From the NCBI RefSeq assembly GCF_030297135.1, contig NZ_AP028065.1, positions 3,162,001 through 3,226,000 on the forward strand: a stretch of 64,000 nucleotides of DNA, written 5' to 3'. The position numbers and the translations under genes were made by a program. This document shows positions 25,117-32,929 of this stretch, piece after piece (the first letter of the stretch is position 1; every line of letters starts with the position of its first letter). Source of the DNA: Pseudoalteromonas apostichopi. GTDB taxonomy: Bacteria > Pseudomonadota > Gammaproteobacteria > Enterobacterales > Alteromonadaceae. The notes beneath the pieces were generated by a model. It worked only from the letters and a program-made list of their open reading frames with translations, made no database searches and had not been told where the DNA came from.

Positions 25117-25509
25117 ATGAAAAACACACTGTTATTATCGAGTTTATTTATTTCGTCTATGGTAAGCGCCAACCCGTTATTAGGTAGCTGGCAATTTGTT
25201 GAAGGCAAATATGCAGCCAATGACGGCTATGTGACGGCAAAAGCGCCAGAAATAACCTCTGTTAAACTGATTACACCCAGTCATTTTAGCTATATCACCC
25301 AAAAGCAAGGCAACTTTCATTATGCTGGTGGCGGCAAATATGTTTTGCAAGACCAGCAATTTATCGAAACTTTTTCCTATGGTAATGTACCTTCACTACT
25401 TGGTAAGACTATGGCATTTGATTACAAAATAGAAGGTGACTTGTGGCACCACACCTTGTATGAAAATGGCAAATTAGTCGAAGCTGAGATCTGGCAACGA
25501 ATTAAATAG
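25117..25509 (+). CDS. Small secreted protein, lipocalin-like
   Basis: 130 aa from the ATG at 25117 with AAGGA 7 bases upstream; signal peptide MKNTLLLSSLFISSMVSANP. The mature part starts LLGSWQFVEGKY and ends DLWHHTLYENGKLVEAEIWQRI, a pattern seen in small beta-barrel proteins that begin with G-x-W. Function unknown. It is 8 bp upstream of the quinone oxidoreductase gene, so both are likely cotranscribed. Confidence 0.72.
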   Translation: MKNTLLLSSLFISSMVSANPLLGSWQFVEGKYAANDGYVTAKAPEITSVKLITPSHFSYITQKQGNFHYAGGGKYVLQDQQFIETFSYGNVPSLLGKTMAFDYKIEGDLWHHTLYENGKLVEAEIWQRIK

Positions 25510-25517
25510 AAGGTGAT

Positions 25518-26480
25518 ATGCGTTATATTAAGCACGAAGACTCACAGTTACATTTTGCGCAAACAGATAAACCAGCCCTAAAAGATAACGAAGTTCTTAT
25601 TGCTGTTGCAGCAATCGGCGTTAATCGGGCAGATTGTTTACAGCGACAAGGTAAATATCCTGCGCCCAAAGGTGACAGTGAAATTCTAGGGTTAGAATGC
25701 GCCGGTACCATTGTTGAGCAAGGTAGTGCAGTATCCGGTGACTGGCTTAATAAACGCGTTTTTGCCTTGTGTGCGGGCGGTGCTTACAGCGAGTATGTTG
25801 CCGTTGATGCTGCGCAAGTGATGCCTTTACCAGATGAAATGACAATGGCCCAAGGCGCTGCTATCAGCGAAGTTTACTTAACGGCATTTTCTGCTTTGTT
25901 TCAATTTGGTCAGCTTAAAGCAGGGCAAACGGCACTTATTCATGCAGGAGCCAGTGGCGTAGGCGGTGCCGCAATTCAAATGGCTAAACGCGCTGGCGCT
26001 CAAGTGGTGATCACCGCCGGAAGCGATGAAAAGTGCGAGCATGCCAAACAGCTGGGTGCTGACCATACCATCAATTATAAAACCACCGACTTTGTAGAAT
26101 ACTTCAAAGCAAATAATTTACAGGCCAATACCATTGTTGATCCAGTTTCAGGGAGCTATTTAAACAAAAATGCCGCCGTTGCAGCAATGGATTGCCAAAT
26201 TGTGATGTTAGCGTTTTTAGATGCGCGCTTTGCTGAGGTTGACTTTGCAAGGCTGCTTAGTAAGCGTATTTCCTTTCATGCATCAACCTTACGAAACCGT
26301 TCAATTGAATTTAAGCGCGATTTAAAAGAGCAGTTTATAACCCGCTTTTATGATGATTTGGCACAAGGACTGTTGGATTGCAATATCTATAAAACGTTAA
26401 ATTGGCAAGATGCAAATGAGGCTCATCGTATTTTAGATAACAACGAAAATTCGGGAAAAGTGGTAATGTTAGTTGAATAA
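25518..26480 (+). CDS. NAD(P)H quinone oxidoreductase, MDR superfamily
   Basis: 320 aa, zinc-free medium-chain reductase of the QOR/PIG3 group. N-terminal catalytic domain with GVNRADCLQRQGKYP and GLECAGTIVE; Rossmann domain with HAGASGVGGAAIQMAKRAGA and TAGSDEKCEHAKQLGADHTINY. The zinc ligands of alcohol dehydrogenases are missing, as expected for quinone reductases. It probably reduces quinones or enones with NADPH in the cytoplasm. Confidence 0.9.
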   Translation: MRYIKHEDSQLHFAQTDKPALKDNEVLIAVAAIGVNRADCLQRQGKYPAPKGDSEILGLECAGTIVEQGSAVSGDWLNKRVFALCAGGAYSEYVAVDAAQVMPLPDEMTMAQGAAISEVYLTAFSALFQFGQLKAGQTALIHAGASGVGGAAIQMAKRAGAQVVITAGSDEKCEHAKQLGADHTINYKTTDFVEYFKANNLQANTIVDPVSGSYLNKNAAVAAMDCQIVMLAFLDARFAEVDFARLLSKRISFHASTLRNRSIEFKRDLKEQFITRFYDDLAQGLLDCNIYKTLNWQDANEAHRILDNNENSGKVVMLVE

Positions 26481-26533
26481 CATTAATTTGCCCATATTAT
26501 TGGTTTTATTAGTAGTTAAAAGTAAAGGTTAGT

Positions 26534-26794
26534 ATGAACCCAATTATTGCAATGCTCAAAGAGCACAATGTAAGTGACGAAAAAGTGCGTGAGCTGTTCC
26601 AAGCATTTATGGAAAACCCAATGATGGCAATGGGTTTGGTTCAACAATTAGGTATCCCACCAGAAAAGCTTCAACAACTTATGGCATTAGTGATGACGCA
26701 GCCACACCTTATTAAAGAAGCGGCTGAATCAGTTGGGATCAGTGATGACGAAGTTGAACAAGCCAAAGCGCAGTTCAAAAATCAGCAGCCGTAA
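26534..26794 (+). CDS. DUF2999-type small protein
   Basis: 86 aa, all-helical, no signal peptide: MNPIIAMLKEHNVSDEKV, then LVQQLGIPPEKLQQLMALVM. The sequence matches my recollection of the DUF2999 family of marine gammaproteobacteria. Function unknown. It ends 20 bp before a strong terminator shared with the convergent XRE gene. Confidence 0.75.
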   Translation: MNPIIAMLKEHNVSDEKVRELFQAFMENPMMAMGLVQQLGIPPEKLQQLMALVMTQPHLIKEAAESVGISDDEVEQAKAQFKNQQP

Positions 26795-26814
26795 GATTTT
26801 ACGATGCTTACTGA

Positions 26815-26849
26815 ACAAAAAAGGTTAGCTAAATAGCTAACCTTTTTTG
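26815..26849. terminator. Bidirectional terminator
   Basis: AAAAAAGGTTAGCT and AGCTAACCTTTTTT form a 14-bp perfect stem around AAAT, with A-rich and T-rich sides, between convergent genes. Confidence 0.92.
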
Positions 26850-26854
26850 TTGGC

Positions 26855-27061
26855 CTATTGATATGAAAAAACATCATCCAGCTTCTTATCAAACAATTGA
26901 GCAATCTTAAAAGCCACTTCGAGCGACGGAGAATACTTACCTTTTTCAATCGCTACTATGGTTTGCCTTGAAACGCCAACAGCCTCTGCCAATGCTTGCT
27001 GAGTCATTTCATTGTGATGAAATCGAAGTTCACGAATGGTATTACTGAGCTGTTTTGTCAT
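26855..27061 (-). CDS. Small XRE-family (Cro/CI) transcriptional regulator
   Basis: 68 aa consisting almost only of one helix-turn-helix domain: IRELRFHHNEMTQQALAEAVGVSRQTIVAIEKGKYSPSLEVAFKIAQLF, the YozG/YgzD-like type. It probably represses its own operon. The gene starts right at the stop of the membrane-protein gene (TAAATG), so the two form one unit. The pairing of a short XRE regulator with a DUF2178-type membrane protein is recurrent in bacteria and archaea. Confidence 0.9.
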   Translation of the reverse strand: MTKQLSNTIRELRFHHNEMTQQALAEAVGVSRQTIVAIEKGKYSPSLEVAFKIAQLFDKKLDDVFSYQ

Positions 27062-27520
27062 TTAGCTATCTCTTCGATATAAATACGCTTTGCTAGCATT
27101 AGTGATAATTTCACTAATTAAAAAACCTATAATAAGAAAATGCATAATATTATATAGATCAGAGACCTCAGGTAACAACATACGGTCTGACACACGCTCA
27201 ATTTGAGTCGTTAGAAATACACACATTAAGATAATTGCAGAGCAAAACCAGTGTCCAAGTTTGGTACTTTTTAATTCAATGAGCTTATCGCGTTCATCAT
27301 CACCTAAGTCTGCTTCTTTGTGTTTAGTGCCTGCAAGTATCGATTGCATGATTATCTCTAAGATTACCGCTACAACAACGACCTTATATAAGTATGAAAC
27401 CATGGTATCTTGGCTAAGATTTCCAGCAGCTTGTAGTGAATTAATACCTAGGAGGTAATAACTTAAAAGGCCAATTGTCACTACTAAAGTGCCCCAAATT
27501 GTCATTTCTTTGTAGCTCAT
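27062..27520 (-). CDS. Four-helix membrane protein, partner of XRE regulator
   Basis: 152 aa with four hydrophobic helices (about residues 7-24, 43-62, 88-106 and 122-142) and a charged loop KHKEADLGDDERDKLIELKS between helices 2 and 3, which resembles the DUF2178 layout. No enzymatic motif. It is transcribed before the XRE gene from a promoter in the 27521-27706 gap, which also holds inverted repeats. Confidence 0.75.
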   Translation of the reverse strand: MSYKEMTIWGTLVVTIGLLSYYLLGINSLQAAGNLSQDTMVSYLYKVVVVAVILEIIMQSILAGTKHKEADLGDDERDKLIELKSTKLGHWFCSAIILMCVFLTTQIERVSDRMLLPEVSDLYNIMHFLIIGFLISEIITNASKAYLYRRDS

Positions 27521-27542
27521 CTTTCATAATCCCATGTAAAAT

Positions 27543-27612
27543 ATATTTGACTTGATGTTAAGTAAACTACTCATCGCTTGCTGTGTCAAATATTTTTAAC
27601 ATCATGTATGAT
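27543..27612. promoter_or_regulatory. Inverted repeats in the XRE/signal-peptidase divergent promoter region
   Basis: ATATTTGAC (27543-27551) and GTCAAATAT (27585-27593) are perfect inverted arms with centres 42 bp apart; a further palindrome ATCAT-GT-ATGAT lies at 27601-27612. These are plausible sites for the XRE regulator controlling its own operon and perhaps the divergent signal peptidase gene. Binding is inferred. Confidence 0.4.
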
Positions 27613-27706
27613 ATTTTTATCTTTGACGTATCTCGTTACATTTAGTTAAGAACTAATTCTCAGCTAAAGGCTCTTAGTAAAACAAACCACAAAATAAGGA
27701 ATGACT

Positions 27707-28366
27707 ATGAACTGGATTGTAAAAGTATGGAAAAATAACCGTTCATTGATTGTATTTATCTGCTTGATGAGTGTTTTTAGAAGTGCGGTAGCTGATTGGT
27801 ATGAAGTGCCAACAGGTTCAATGAATCCGACCATTGTCGAAGGGGATCGTATTTTAACGGATAAAATGGCTTATGATCTGCGTGTGCCATTTACTCATAT
27901 TTCGCTTATGCGTACCGATGAGCCAAAAGCCGGGGATATCATCGTATTTGATTCCAAGGCTGCAAATAATCGTTTAATAAAGCGTGTTATTGGTGTGCCG
28001 GGCGATACAGTGACTTTAGTAGATAATAAATTGATTATTAACGGTAAAGCGCTTAATTACGCATTAACTGATGACAAGCAACAACAGCAGACACTGATTG
28101 AAAACCTTGCAGGTGTTCAGCACGCCATCCAGGTATCAAAAGCCTCTTCGGTGATGCAGCATTTTGCACCTGTCGTAATTCCTAAGGATATGTATTTAGC
28201 GATGGGTGATAATCGCGATCATAGTGCAGACTCGAGAGTGATTGGTTTAGTGCCTCGCAGTGAGTTGTTAGGTAAAGCTAAAAGAGTCATAGTGTCACTT
28301 GATTATGATGACTATTATTTACCTCGAAAAGAGCGAGTTTTACATGATTTATATTTAGCACCTTAG
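27707..28366 (+). CDS. lepB: Signal peptidase I (short, second-copy type)
   Basis: 219 aa. It cleaves signal peptides from exported proteins at the outer face of the inner membrane. One N-terminal membrane helix (about 13-27), then the catalytic dyad: Ser38 in VPTGSMNPT and Lys92 in NRLIKRVIGVPGD, and the conserved GDNRDHSADSR. It lacks the second membrane helix and large insertion of E. coli LepB (324 aa), and it is not beside lepA or rnc, so it is likely an accessory paralogue. ATG at 27707 fits AAGGA 6 bases upstream better than 27701. Confidence 0.87.
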   Translation: MNWIVKVWKNNRSLIVFICLMSVFRSAVADWYEVPTGSMNPTIVEGDRILTDKMAYDLRVPFTHISLMRTDEPKAGDIIVFDSKAANNRLIKRVIGVPGDTVTLVDNKLIINGKALNYALTDDKQQQQTLIENLAGVQHAIQVSKASSVMQHFAPVVIPKDMYLAMGDNRDHSADSRVIGLVPRSELLGKAKRVIVSLDYDDYYLPRKERVLHDLYLAP

Positions 28367-28450
28367 ATGAAAATCGTATAAAAATTGGCAATTTACAGTT
28401 TTATGTCTCAATATTAACGACATAAAAATAATAAGCCAAAAAGGTTAAAT

Positions 28451-29266
28451 ATGATCAATGATAAGCTTGCTAGGTTAATTCGATGCTATTTGTTACTAGT
28501 CATTTCATTTAGTCTCGTTGCATGTGGTTCAAGCTCAAAAAGCGAAACTACAAAAGTCGATGAGCCTGACAGCTCCACCCCAGATACAACTGTTGGGCTA
28601 GTCGATAACAGTGGTAGTGCTGACTATAAAGTTATTATTTACGGTAATAGCCATAGCGCTAAATTAGGGGATTTGCTTGAACAGCTCATTTCAAGTGAGT
28701 TAACCAACGCTCAAGTATCAACCCTTACCGTCAGTGGTCGCTTTTTAGATGAGATAGTTAACGAATCGGGCAATGTTGAAAAGCTACAGCAAGACAATTG
28801 GAGTCATGCTATTTTTCAAGGTCAGAAATATTCTCAGTCTGGCTCTGTTAACTATTCTACGAGTGAGGCAGAGCGATTGATTGCAAGTGCGAAAGAGCTG
28901 GATATCACACCCATCTTATTTCCTGAGCATCCACAGCGAGGTGACAGCAAAGAAGGGGAGCTTGTCTATCAATTACACTTGTCTATTAGCGAAAAAGAAA
29001 CAAGCTGTGTTGCACCTGTCGGTTTAGTTTGGGACAAAGCAATAGCTGCATTACCAGATCTGAATTTTTACAGTGCCGATGGTAATCATGCTTCAGATGC
29101 AGGGCACTTACTTACCGCAATGACCTTTTATGAAGTAGTAACCGGTGAGCTTGCTGACACTCTCGCTTACAATGCTGCTTTTGCTATCACAGAGCAACAA
29201 CACCAGCAGTTCGGGCAAATAATTACTCAAGTACTGACTGAGCACCCGGCATGCCCAAGTTCATAA
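28451..29266 (+). CDS. SGNH-hydrolase-like lipoprotein
   Basis: 271 aa. Lipobox FSLVAC near residue 25 followed by a Ser/Thr/Asp-rich linker. The body has GNSHSAKLGDLL (block I-like, candidate Ser in G-N-S-H) and DGNHASDAGHLLTA near the end (block V-like Asp and His), plus a Gly/Asn middle, consistent with the SGNH/GDSL fold. An esterase acting on glycans or peptidoglycan in the periplasm is plausible, not proven. It follows the signal peptidase gene by 84 bp and ends at a strong terminator. Confidence 0.65.
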   Translation: MINDKLARLIRCYLLLVISFSLVACGSSSKSETTKVDEPDSSTPDTTVGLVDNSGSADYKVIIYGNSHSAKLGDLLEQLISSELTNAQVSTLTVSGRFLDEIVNESGNVEKLQQDNWSHAIFQGQKYSQSGSVNYSTSEAERLIASAKELDITPILFPEHPQRGDSKEGELVYQLHLSISEKETSCVAPVGLVWDKAIAALPDLNFYSADGNHASDAGHLLTAMTFYEVVTGELADTLAYNAAFAITEQQHQQFGQIITQVLTEHPACPSS

Positions 29267-29281
29267 CCATACATTCAACAT

Positions 29282-29316
29282 AAAAAAACCGTTGTGCCTA
29301 AAACACAACGGTTTTT
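29282..29316. terminator. Bidirectional terminator between lipoprotein gene and metG
   Basis: AAAAAACCGTTGTG pairs with CACAACGGTTTTTT (14 bp) around a 7-base loop, with A- and T-rich sides. Confidence 0.92.
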
Positions 29317-29337
29317 TAGTAGCTAGTAATTGTGCAA

Positions 29338-31362
29338 TTACATTACGCGCATGCCAGGCTCTGAGCCTTTATCTGGGTTAAGAATATAAATTTCTTTACC
29401 GCCAGGACCTGCCGCTAATACCATACCTTCAGACATACCGAAACGCATCTTACGAGGCTTAAGGTTCGCTACCATTACCGTTAGTTTGCCTTCAATGTCT
29501 TCTGGTGCATACGCAGATTTAATACCTGCGAATACTTGGCGCGTTTCGCCACCTAAATCTAAGGTTAGTTTTAATAGCTTATCTGCGCCTTCAACGTGTT
29601 CTGCTTTAGCAATTTTTGCTACGCGTAAATCAACTTTCGCAAAATCATCAAATTCGATTTCTGGGCTGATTGGCTCTTTTGCTAGTGGGCTGTTTGGATC
29701 AATCTTATCTTTTTCAGCAACTAGGCTTTCTTTAGATTCTTCAATCATTTTATTTACTTTATCCATTTCAACACGTTGCATTAACGGTTTGAATTTATTA
29801 ATTGCGTGACCTACAAGCGCTGTTTGCGCACCCTGCCAGGTTAAACCGTCGTTTAAGAAGGCTTCTACGTTAGCAGCCATACCTGGAAGAACTGGTTTTA
29901 AGTAAGTGATAAGTACACGGAACATATTTAAACCAAGAGAGCATACATCGTGTGCTTCTTGTTGTTTTGTTTCGTCTTTAATTAACACCCACGGCGCTTT
30001 AGCATCGATAAATTGGTTTGCTTTATCAGCAAGGGCCATGATTTCACGAATTGCACGGCTGTAATCACGGTTTTCATAGTGATTTGCAATGCTTGCCGAA
30101 GCCGCTTGGAACTCACCTAACAGTGTTTCATCCATCACTATGTCGCTAAGCTTACCGTCAAATTTCTTGGTGATGAAACTTGCACAACGGCTTGCGATGT
30201 TAACAACTTTACCTACTAAGTCAGAGTTTACACGCAGTGCAAAGTCTTCAAGGTTTAAGTCAAGGTCAGTGATGCCGTTGTTTAGTTTTGCTGCGTAGTA
30301 ATAACGAAGATACTCAGGGTCTAGGTTATCAAGGTAAGTACGTGCTTTAACAAAGGTGCCTTTTGATTTAGACATCTTTGCGCCATTTACTGTCACAAAA
30401 CCGTGGGCAAATACGTTTGTTGGCTTTCTGAATTTTGCGCCATCTAACATTGCCGGCCAGAATAAGCTGTGGAAATAGATGATGTCTTTACCAATGAAGT
30501 GGTAAAGCTCTGCATCTGAGTCTTCACTCCAGAATGCATCAAAATCGATACCTTTTTTATCGCACAGGTTTTTAAAGCTCGCCATGTAACCAATTGGAGC
30601 ATCTAACCATACGTAGAAGTATTTACCCGGTGCACCAGGGATTTCAAAGCCAAAATAAGGTGCGTCACGGCTGATATCCCACTGCTGTAAGCCATCTGCA
30701 AACCATTCATCTAACTTGTTCGCCATTTCTTGTTGAATCGTACCTGAGTGTAACCACTCTTTAAGCATGTCTTCAAAAGCTGGAAGATCGAAGAAGTAAT
30801 GCTCAGAATCTTTTAAGATTGGCTCAGCACCCGACATTACAGAACGTGGGTTGATAAGCTCAGTTGGGCTGTAAGTAGCACCACAAGAATCACAGCTGTC
30901 ACCGTTTTGATCTTCTGACTTACACGTAGGGCAAGTACCTGTTACAAAGCGGTCTGGTAAGAATATACCTTTCTCTGGGTCGAACAGTTGAGAAATAGTA
31001 TGCTTTTTAATGTGACCCGCTTCATTTAAACGATTGTAGATTAATTCACTAAAGTGACGATTCTCTTCACTGTGCGTGCTGTGATAGTTATCAAATTCAA
31101 TGTTGAAATCAGCAAAGTCGCGTTGACGCTCAACACTCACGTTTTTAACCATTTCCTCAGGCGTGATCCCTTGTTTTTGCGCATTAAGCATAATTGGTGT
31201 GCCGTGGGCATCATCCGCGCAAACGTAGTAGGTTTCATGACCTTGTTGTTTTTGGTAACGCGCCCAAATATCAGTTTGGATATATTCTAGTAAATGACCT
31301 AAGTGAGTCGGGCCATTGGCATAAGGTAATGCGCTAGTAATCAGGATCTTTCGCTGTGCCAT
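29338..31362 (-). CDS. metG: Methionyl-tRNA synthetase
   Basis: Class I aminoacyl-tRNA synthetase charging tRNA-Met. 674 aa from the ATG at 31362 (GGAA 5 bases upstream; the ATG at 31368 touches that site). HIGH-type motif PTHLGHL near residue 20, a knotted zinc domain with four Cys (CPTCKSEDQNGDSCDSC, about 143-159), KMSKSKG and a C-terminal EMAP-II/Trbp111-like tRNA-binding domain (FDDFAKVDLRVAKIAKAEHVEGADKLLKL). Divergent from apbC with a 178-bp gap, an arrangement widely conserved in gammaproteobacteria. Confidence 0.98.
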   Translation of the reverse strand: MAQRKILITSALPYANGPTHLGHLLEYIQTDIWARYQKQQGHETYYVCADDAHGTPIMLNAQKQGITPEEMVKNVSVERQRDFADFNIEFDNYHSTHSEENRHFSELIYNRLNEAGHIKKHTISQLFDPEKGIFLPDRFVTGTCPTCKSEDQNGDSCDSCGATYSPTELINPRSVMSGAEPILKDSEHYFFDLPAFEDMLKEWLHSGTIQQEMANKLDEWFADGLQQWDISRDAPYFGFEIPGAPGKYFYVWLDAPIGYMASFKNLCDKKGIDFDAFWSEDSDAELYHFIGKDIIYFHSLFWPAMLDGAKFRKPTNVFAHGFVTVNGAKMSKSKGTFVKARTYLDNLDPEYLRYYYAAKLNNGITDLDLNLEDFALRVNSDLVGKVVNIASRCASFITKKFDGKLSDIVMDETLLGEFQAASASIANHYENRDYSRAIREIMALADKANQFIDAKAPWVLIKDETKQQEAHDVCSLGLNMFRVLITYLKPVLPGMAANVEAFLNDGLTWQGAQTALVGHAINKFKPLMQRVEMDKVNKMIEESKESLVAEKDKIDPNSPLAKEPISPEIEFDDFAKVDLRVAKIAKAEHVEGADKLLKLTLDLGGETRQVFAGIKSAYAPEDIEGKLTVMVANLKPRKMRFGMSEGMVLAAGPGGKEIYILNPDKGSEPGMRVM

Positions 31363-31540
31363 AATCATTCCGAATTGAGATTAGTTCGATGCAAACATGC
31401 ACGAATATCATTATTTAATTCATTGTGAGTTGCTTATATACAACCTAAAGCAATGATATTATCTAATTGTCTGGTTTTAATGCCTTGAATGTTACATAAT
31501 TCCGCAGCACTTTTCATCAAAGAAACGCTAATTTATTGCT

Positions 31541-32620
31541 ATGTTTGGACTGTCAAAACTATTCTCAAGTAAATCGACTGAAAAAGCACCGATCATTGAT
31601 GCCTTCGCCGCCTATCGTAGTAGCGCATTTGCCATTGGTATTGAGCAAAGCTGGCTCGAAGAGCTTAATCAAAACAGCGATAAAAGCTGGCAAGTAAAAC
31701 TAAGCCTACCTTTTGCTGGCTGTGGTGAAATCAACGAAATTGAAAAGTTTGTCGCCGATAAATTATCAGTGCCTGTGTCAATTAGCGCCAAAGTCAAATT
31801 ACCTAATTCTTATAGTTTTAAGCAAATTAAACATATTGTTCTAGTTGCATCAGGTAAAGGTGGAGTTGGCAAATCAACCACGGCAGTGAATCTTGCCTCG
31901 GCTTTAGAGCAAGAGGGTGCACAAGTAGGTATTCTCGATGCCGACATTTATGGCCCGTCTATTCCATTACTTTTAGGTCTGCAAGGAGCTGAACCTAAAA
32001 CAGCGGATAATAAAAACTTACTTCCTTTTGAGGCACATAATCTCAAAGCGCAATCGATCGGCTTTTTAGTTCCAAGTGATGATGCCACCGTTTGGCGTGG
32101 TCCTATGGCTTCAGGAGCACTTAATCAATTAATGAACGAAACCGTTTGGGGAGAGCTTGATTATCTAATCGTTGATATGCCCCCTGGTACGGGTGATATT
32201 CAATTGACGATGAGCCAAAAAGTGCCTGCTAGTGGTGCTGTGATCATTACCACCCCTCAAGATTTAGCCCTTGCCGATGCACAAAAAGGTATAGCTATGT
32301 TCAATAAAGTAAACGTCCCTGTGCTTGGGTTAATTGAAAATATGAGCTACTTCTTGTGTGGCCATTGTGGGCAACCAAACCATGTATTTGGTAAAGATGG
32401 CGCCGTAAAATTAGCTCATCGCCATGGTGTGCCTGTACTTGCTAATATTCCGTTGGCCATTGAAATTCGTGAAAGCTCAGAGCAGGGCAATTTAATAGCG
32501 AAAGATAACGCGGCTCAAATAAGTGAAACATACAAAACAGCTGCCCGTGTACTTGCTAGTAGCTTGTATTATCAGCAGTCACACACAAGCTCCGTTGAAA
32601 TTGTTATTACTGAAGATTGA
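31541..32620 (+). CDS. apbC: Mrp/ApbC-type iron-sulfur cluster carrier ATPase
   Basis: 359 aa. P-loop NTPase that binds and transfers 4Fe-4S clusters. Deviant Walker A GKGGVGKSTTAVNLA, switch DADIYGPSIPLLLG, Walker B DYLIVDMPPGTGD and the cluster-binding CxxC in LCGHCGQPN. A short N-terminal MIP18-like part (about 90 residues) precedes the ATPase and is somewhat diverged. Divergent from metG, as usual. The next genes in many relatives are udk or dcd; here a GH16/TonB locus intervenes before dcd. Confidence 0.93.
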   Translation: MFGLSKLFSSKSTEKAPIIDAFAAYRSSAFAIGIEQSWLEELNQNSDKSWQVKLSLPFAGCGEINEIEKFVADKLSVPVSISAKVKLPNSYSFKQIKHIVLVASGKGGVGKSTTAVNLASALEQEGAQVGILDADIYGPSIPLLLGLQGAEPKTADNKNLLPFEAHNLKAQSIGFLVPSDDATVWRGPMASGALNQLMNETVWGELDYLIVDMPPGTGDIQLTMSQKVPASGAVIITTPQDLALADAQKGIAMFNKVNVPVLGLIENMSYFLCGHCGQPNHVFGKDGAVKLAHRHGVPVLANIPLAIEIRESSEQGNLIAKDNAAQISETYKTAARVLASSLYYQQSHTSSVEIVITED

Positions 32621-32770
32621 TTGTTGCAAAGATTTTGTTAATGGGTTTTTCTTATTAACAAAGACTTGATTATTTTGTACTAAATTCACTCCCAACCACG
32701 CTTTTAGCAGCATATAGCCTAAATTTGCGTAAAACATGTCAAAAAATTTGCAGTAATTGTTAATAATTTA

Positions 32771-32799
32771 TTGACGTTTTAATAACCATGCCATACTCT
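32771..32799 (+). promoter_or_regulatory. Predicted promoter of the GH16 locus
   Basis: TTGACG (32771-32776), 17-base spacer, TACTCT (32794-32799). The first LacI-type operator starts immediately after the -10, so a bound repressor would cover the start point. Confidence 0.7.
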
Positions 32800-32817
32800 A
32801 ATGTAAGCGCTTACATT
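32800..32817. promoter_or_regulatory. LacI-family operator 1
   Basis: Perfect palindrome with core TGTAAGCGCTTACA (32802-32815) and the central CG typical of LacI-family sites. It overlaps the predicted transcription start of the GH16 gene. No LacI-type regulator is encoded in this window. Confidence 0.85.
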
Positions 32818-32842
32818 AATGGTTCTTTTTATTTAATCTTTT

Positions 32843-32858
32843 TTGTAAGCGCTTACAA
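32843..32858. promoter_or_regulatory. LacI-family operator 2
   Basis: Second perfect copy of TGTAAGCGCTTACA (32844-32857), its centre 42 bp from that of operator 1, which is four DNA turns. Both dimers would face the same side of the helix, favouring cooperative binding or a small loop. Confidence 0.85.
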
Positions 32859-32929
32859 TTAACTGATTAAAATAATACTATATGAATCAGTTGAGTACTA
32901 ACAAACACATAATGTTAGGGTTCAATGCA

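Noticed and set aside
32800..32858. Terminator hairpins after apbC
   Set aside because: The two palindromes are identical 14-bp sites with a central CG and no loop or T-run; they fit LacI-type operators much better.
32882..32929. Longer N-terminus for the GH16 gene from the ATG at 32882
   Set aside because: No ribosome site there; starting at 32930 places the lipobox at the right distance and has AGGG upstream.
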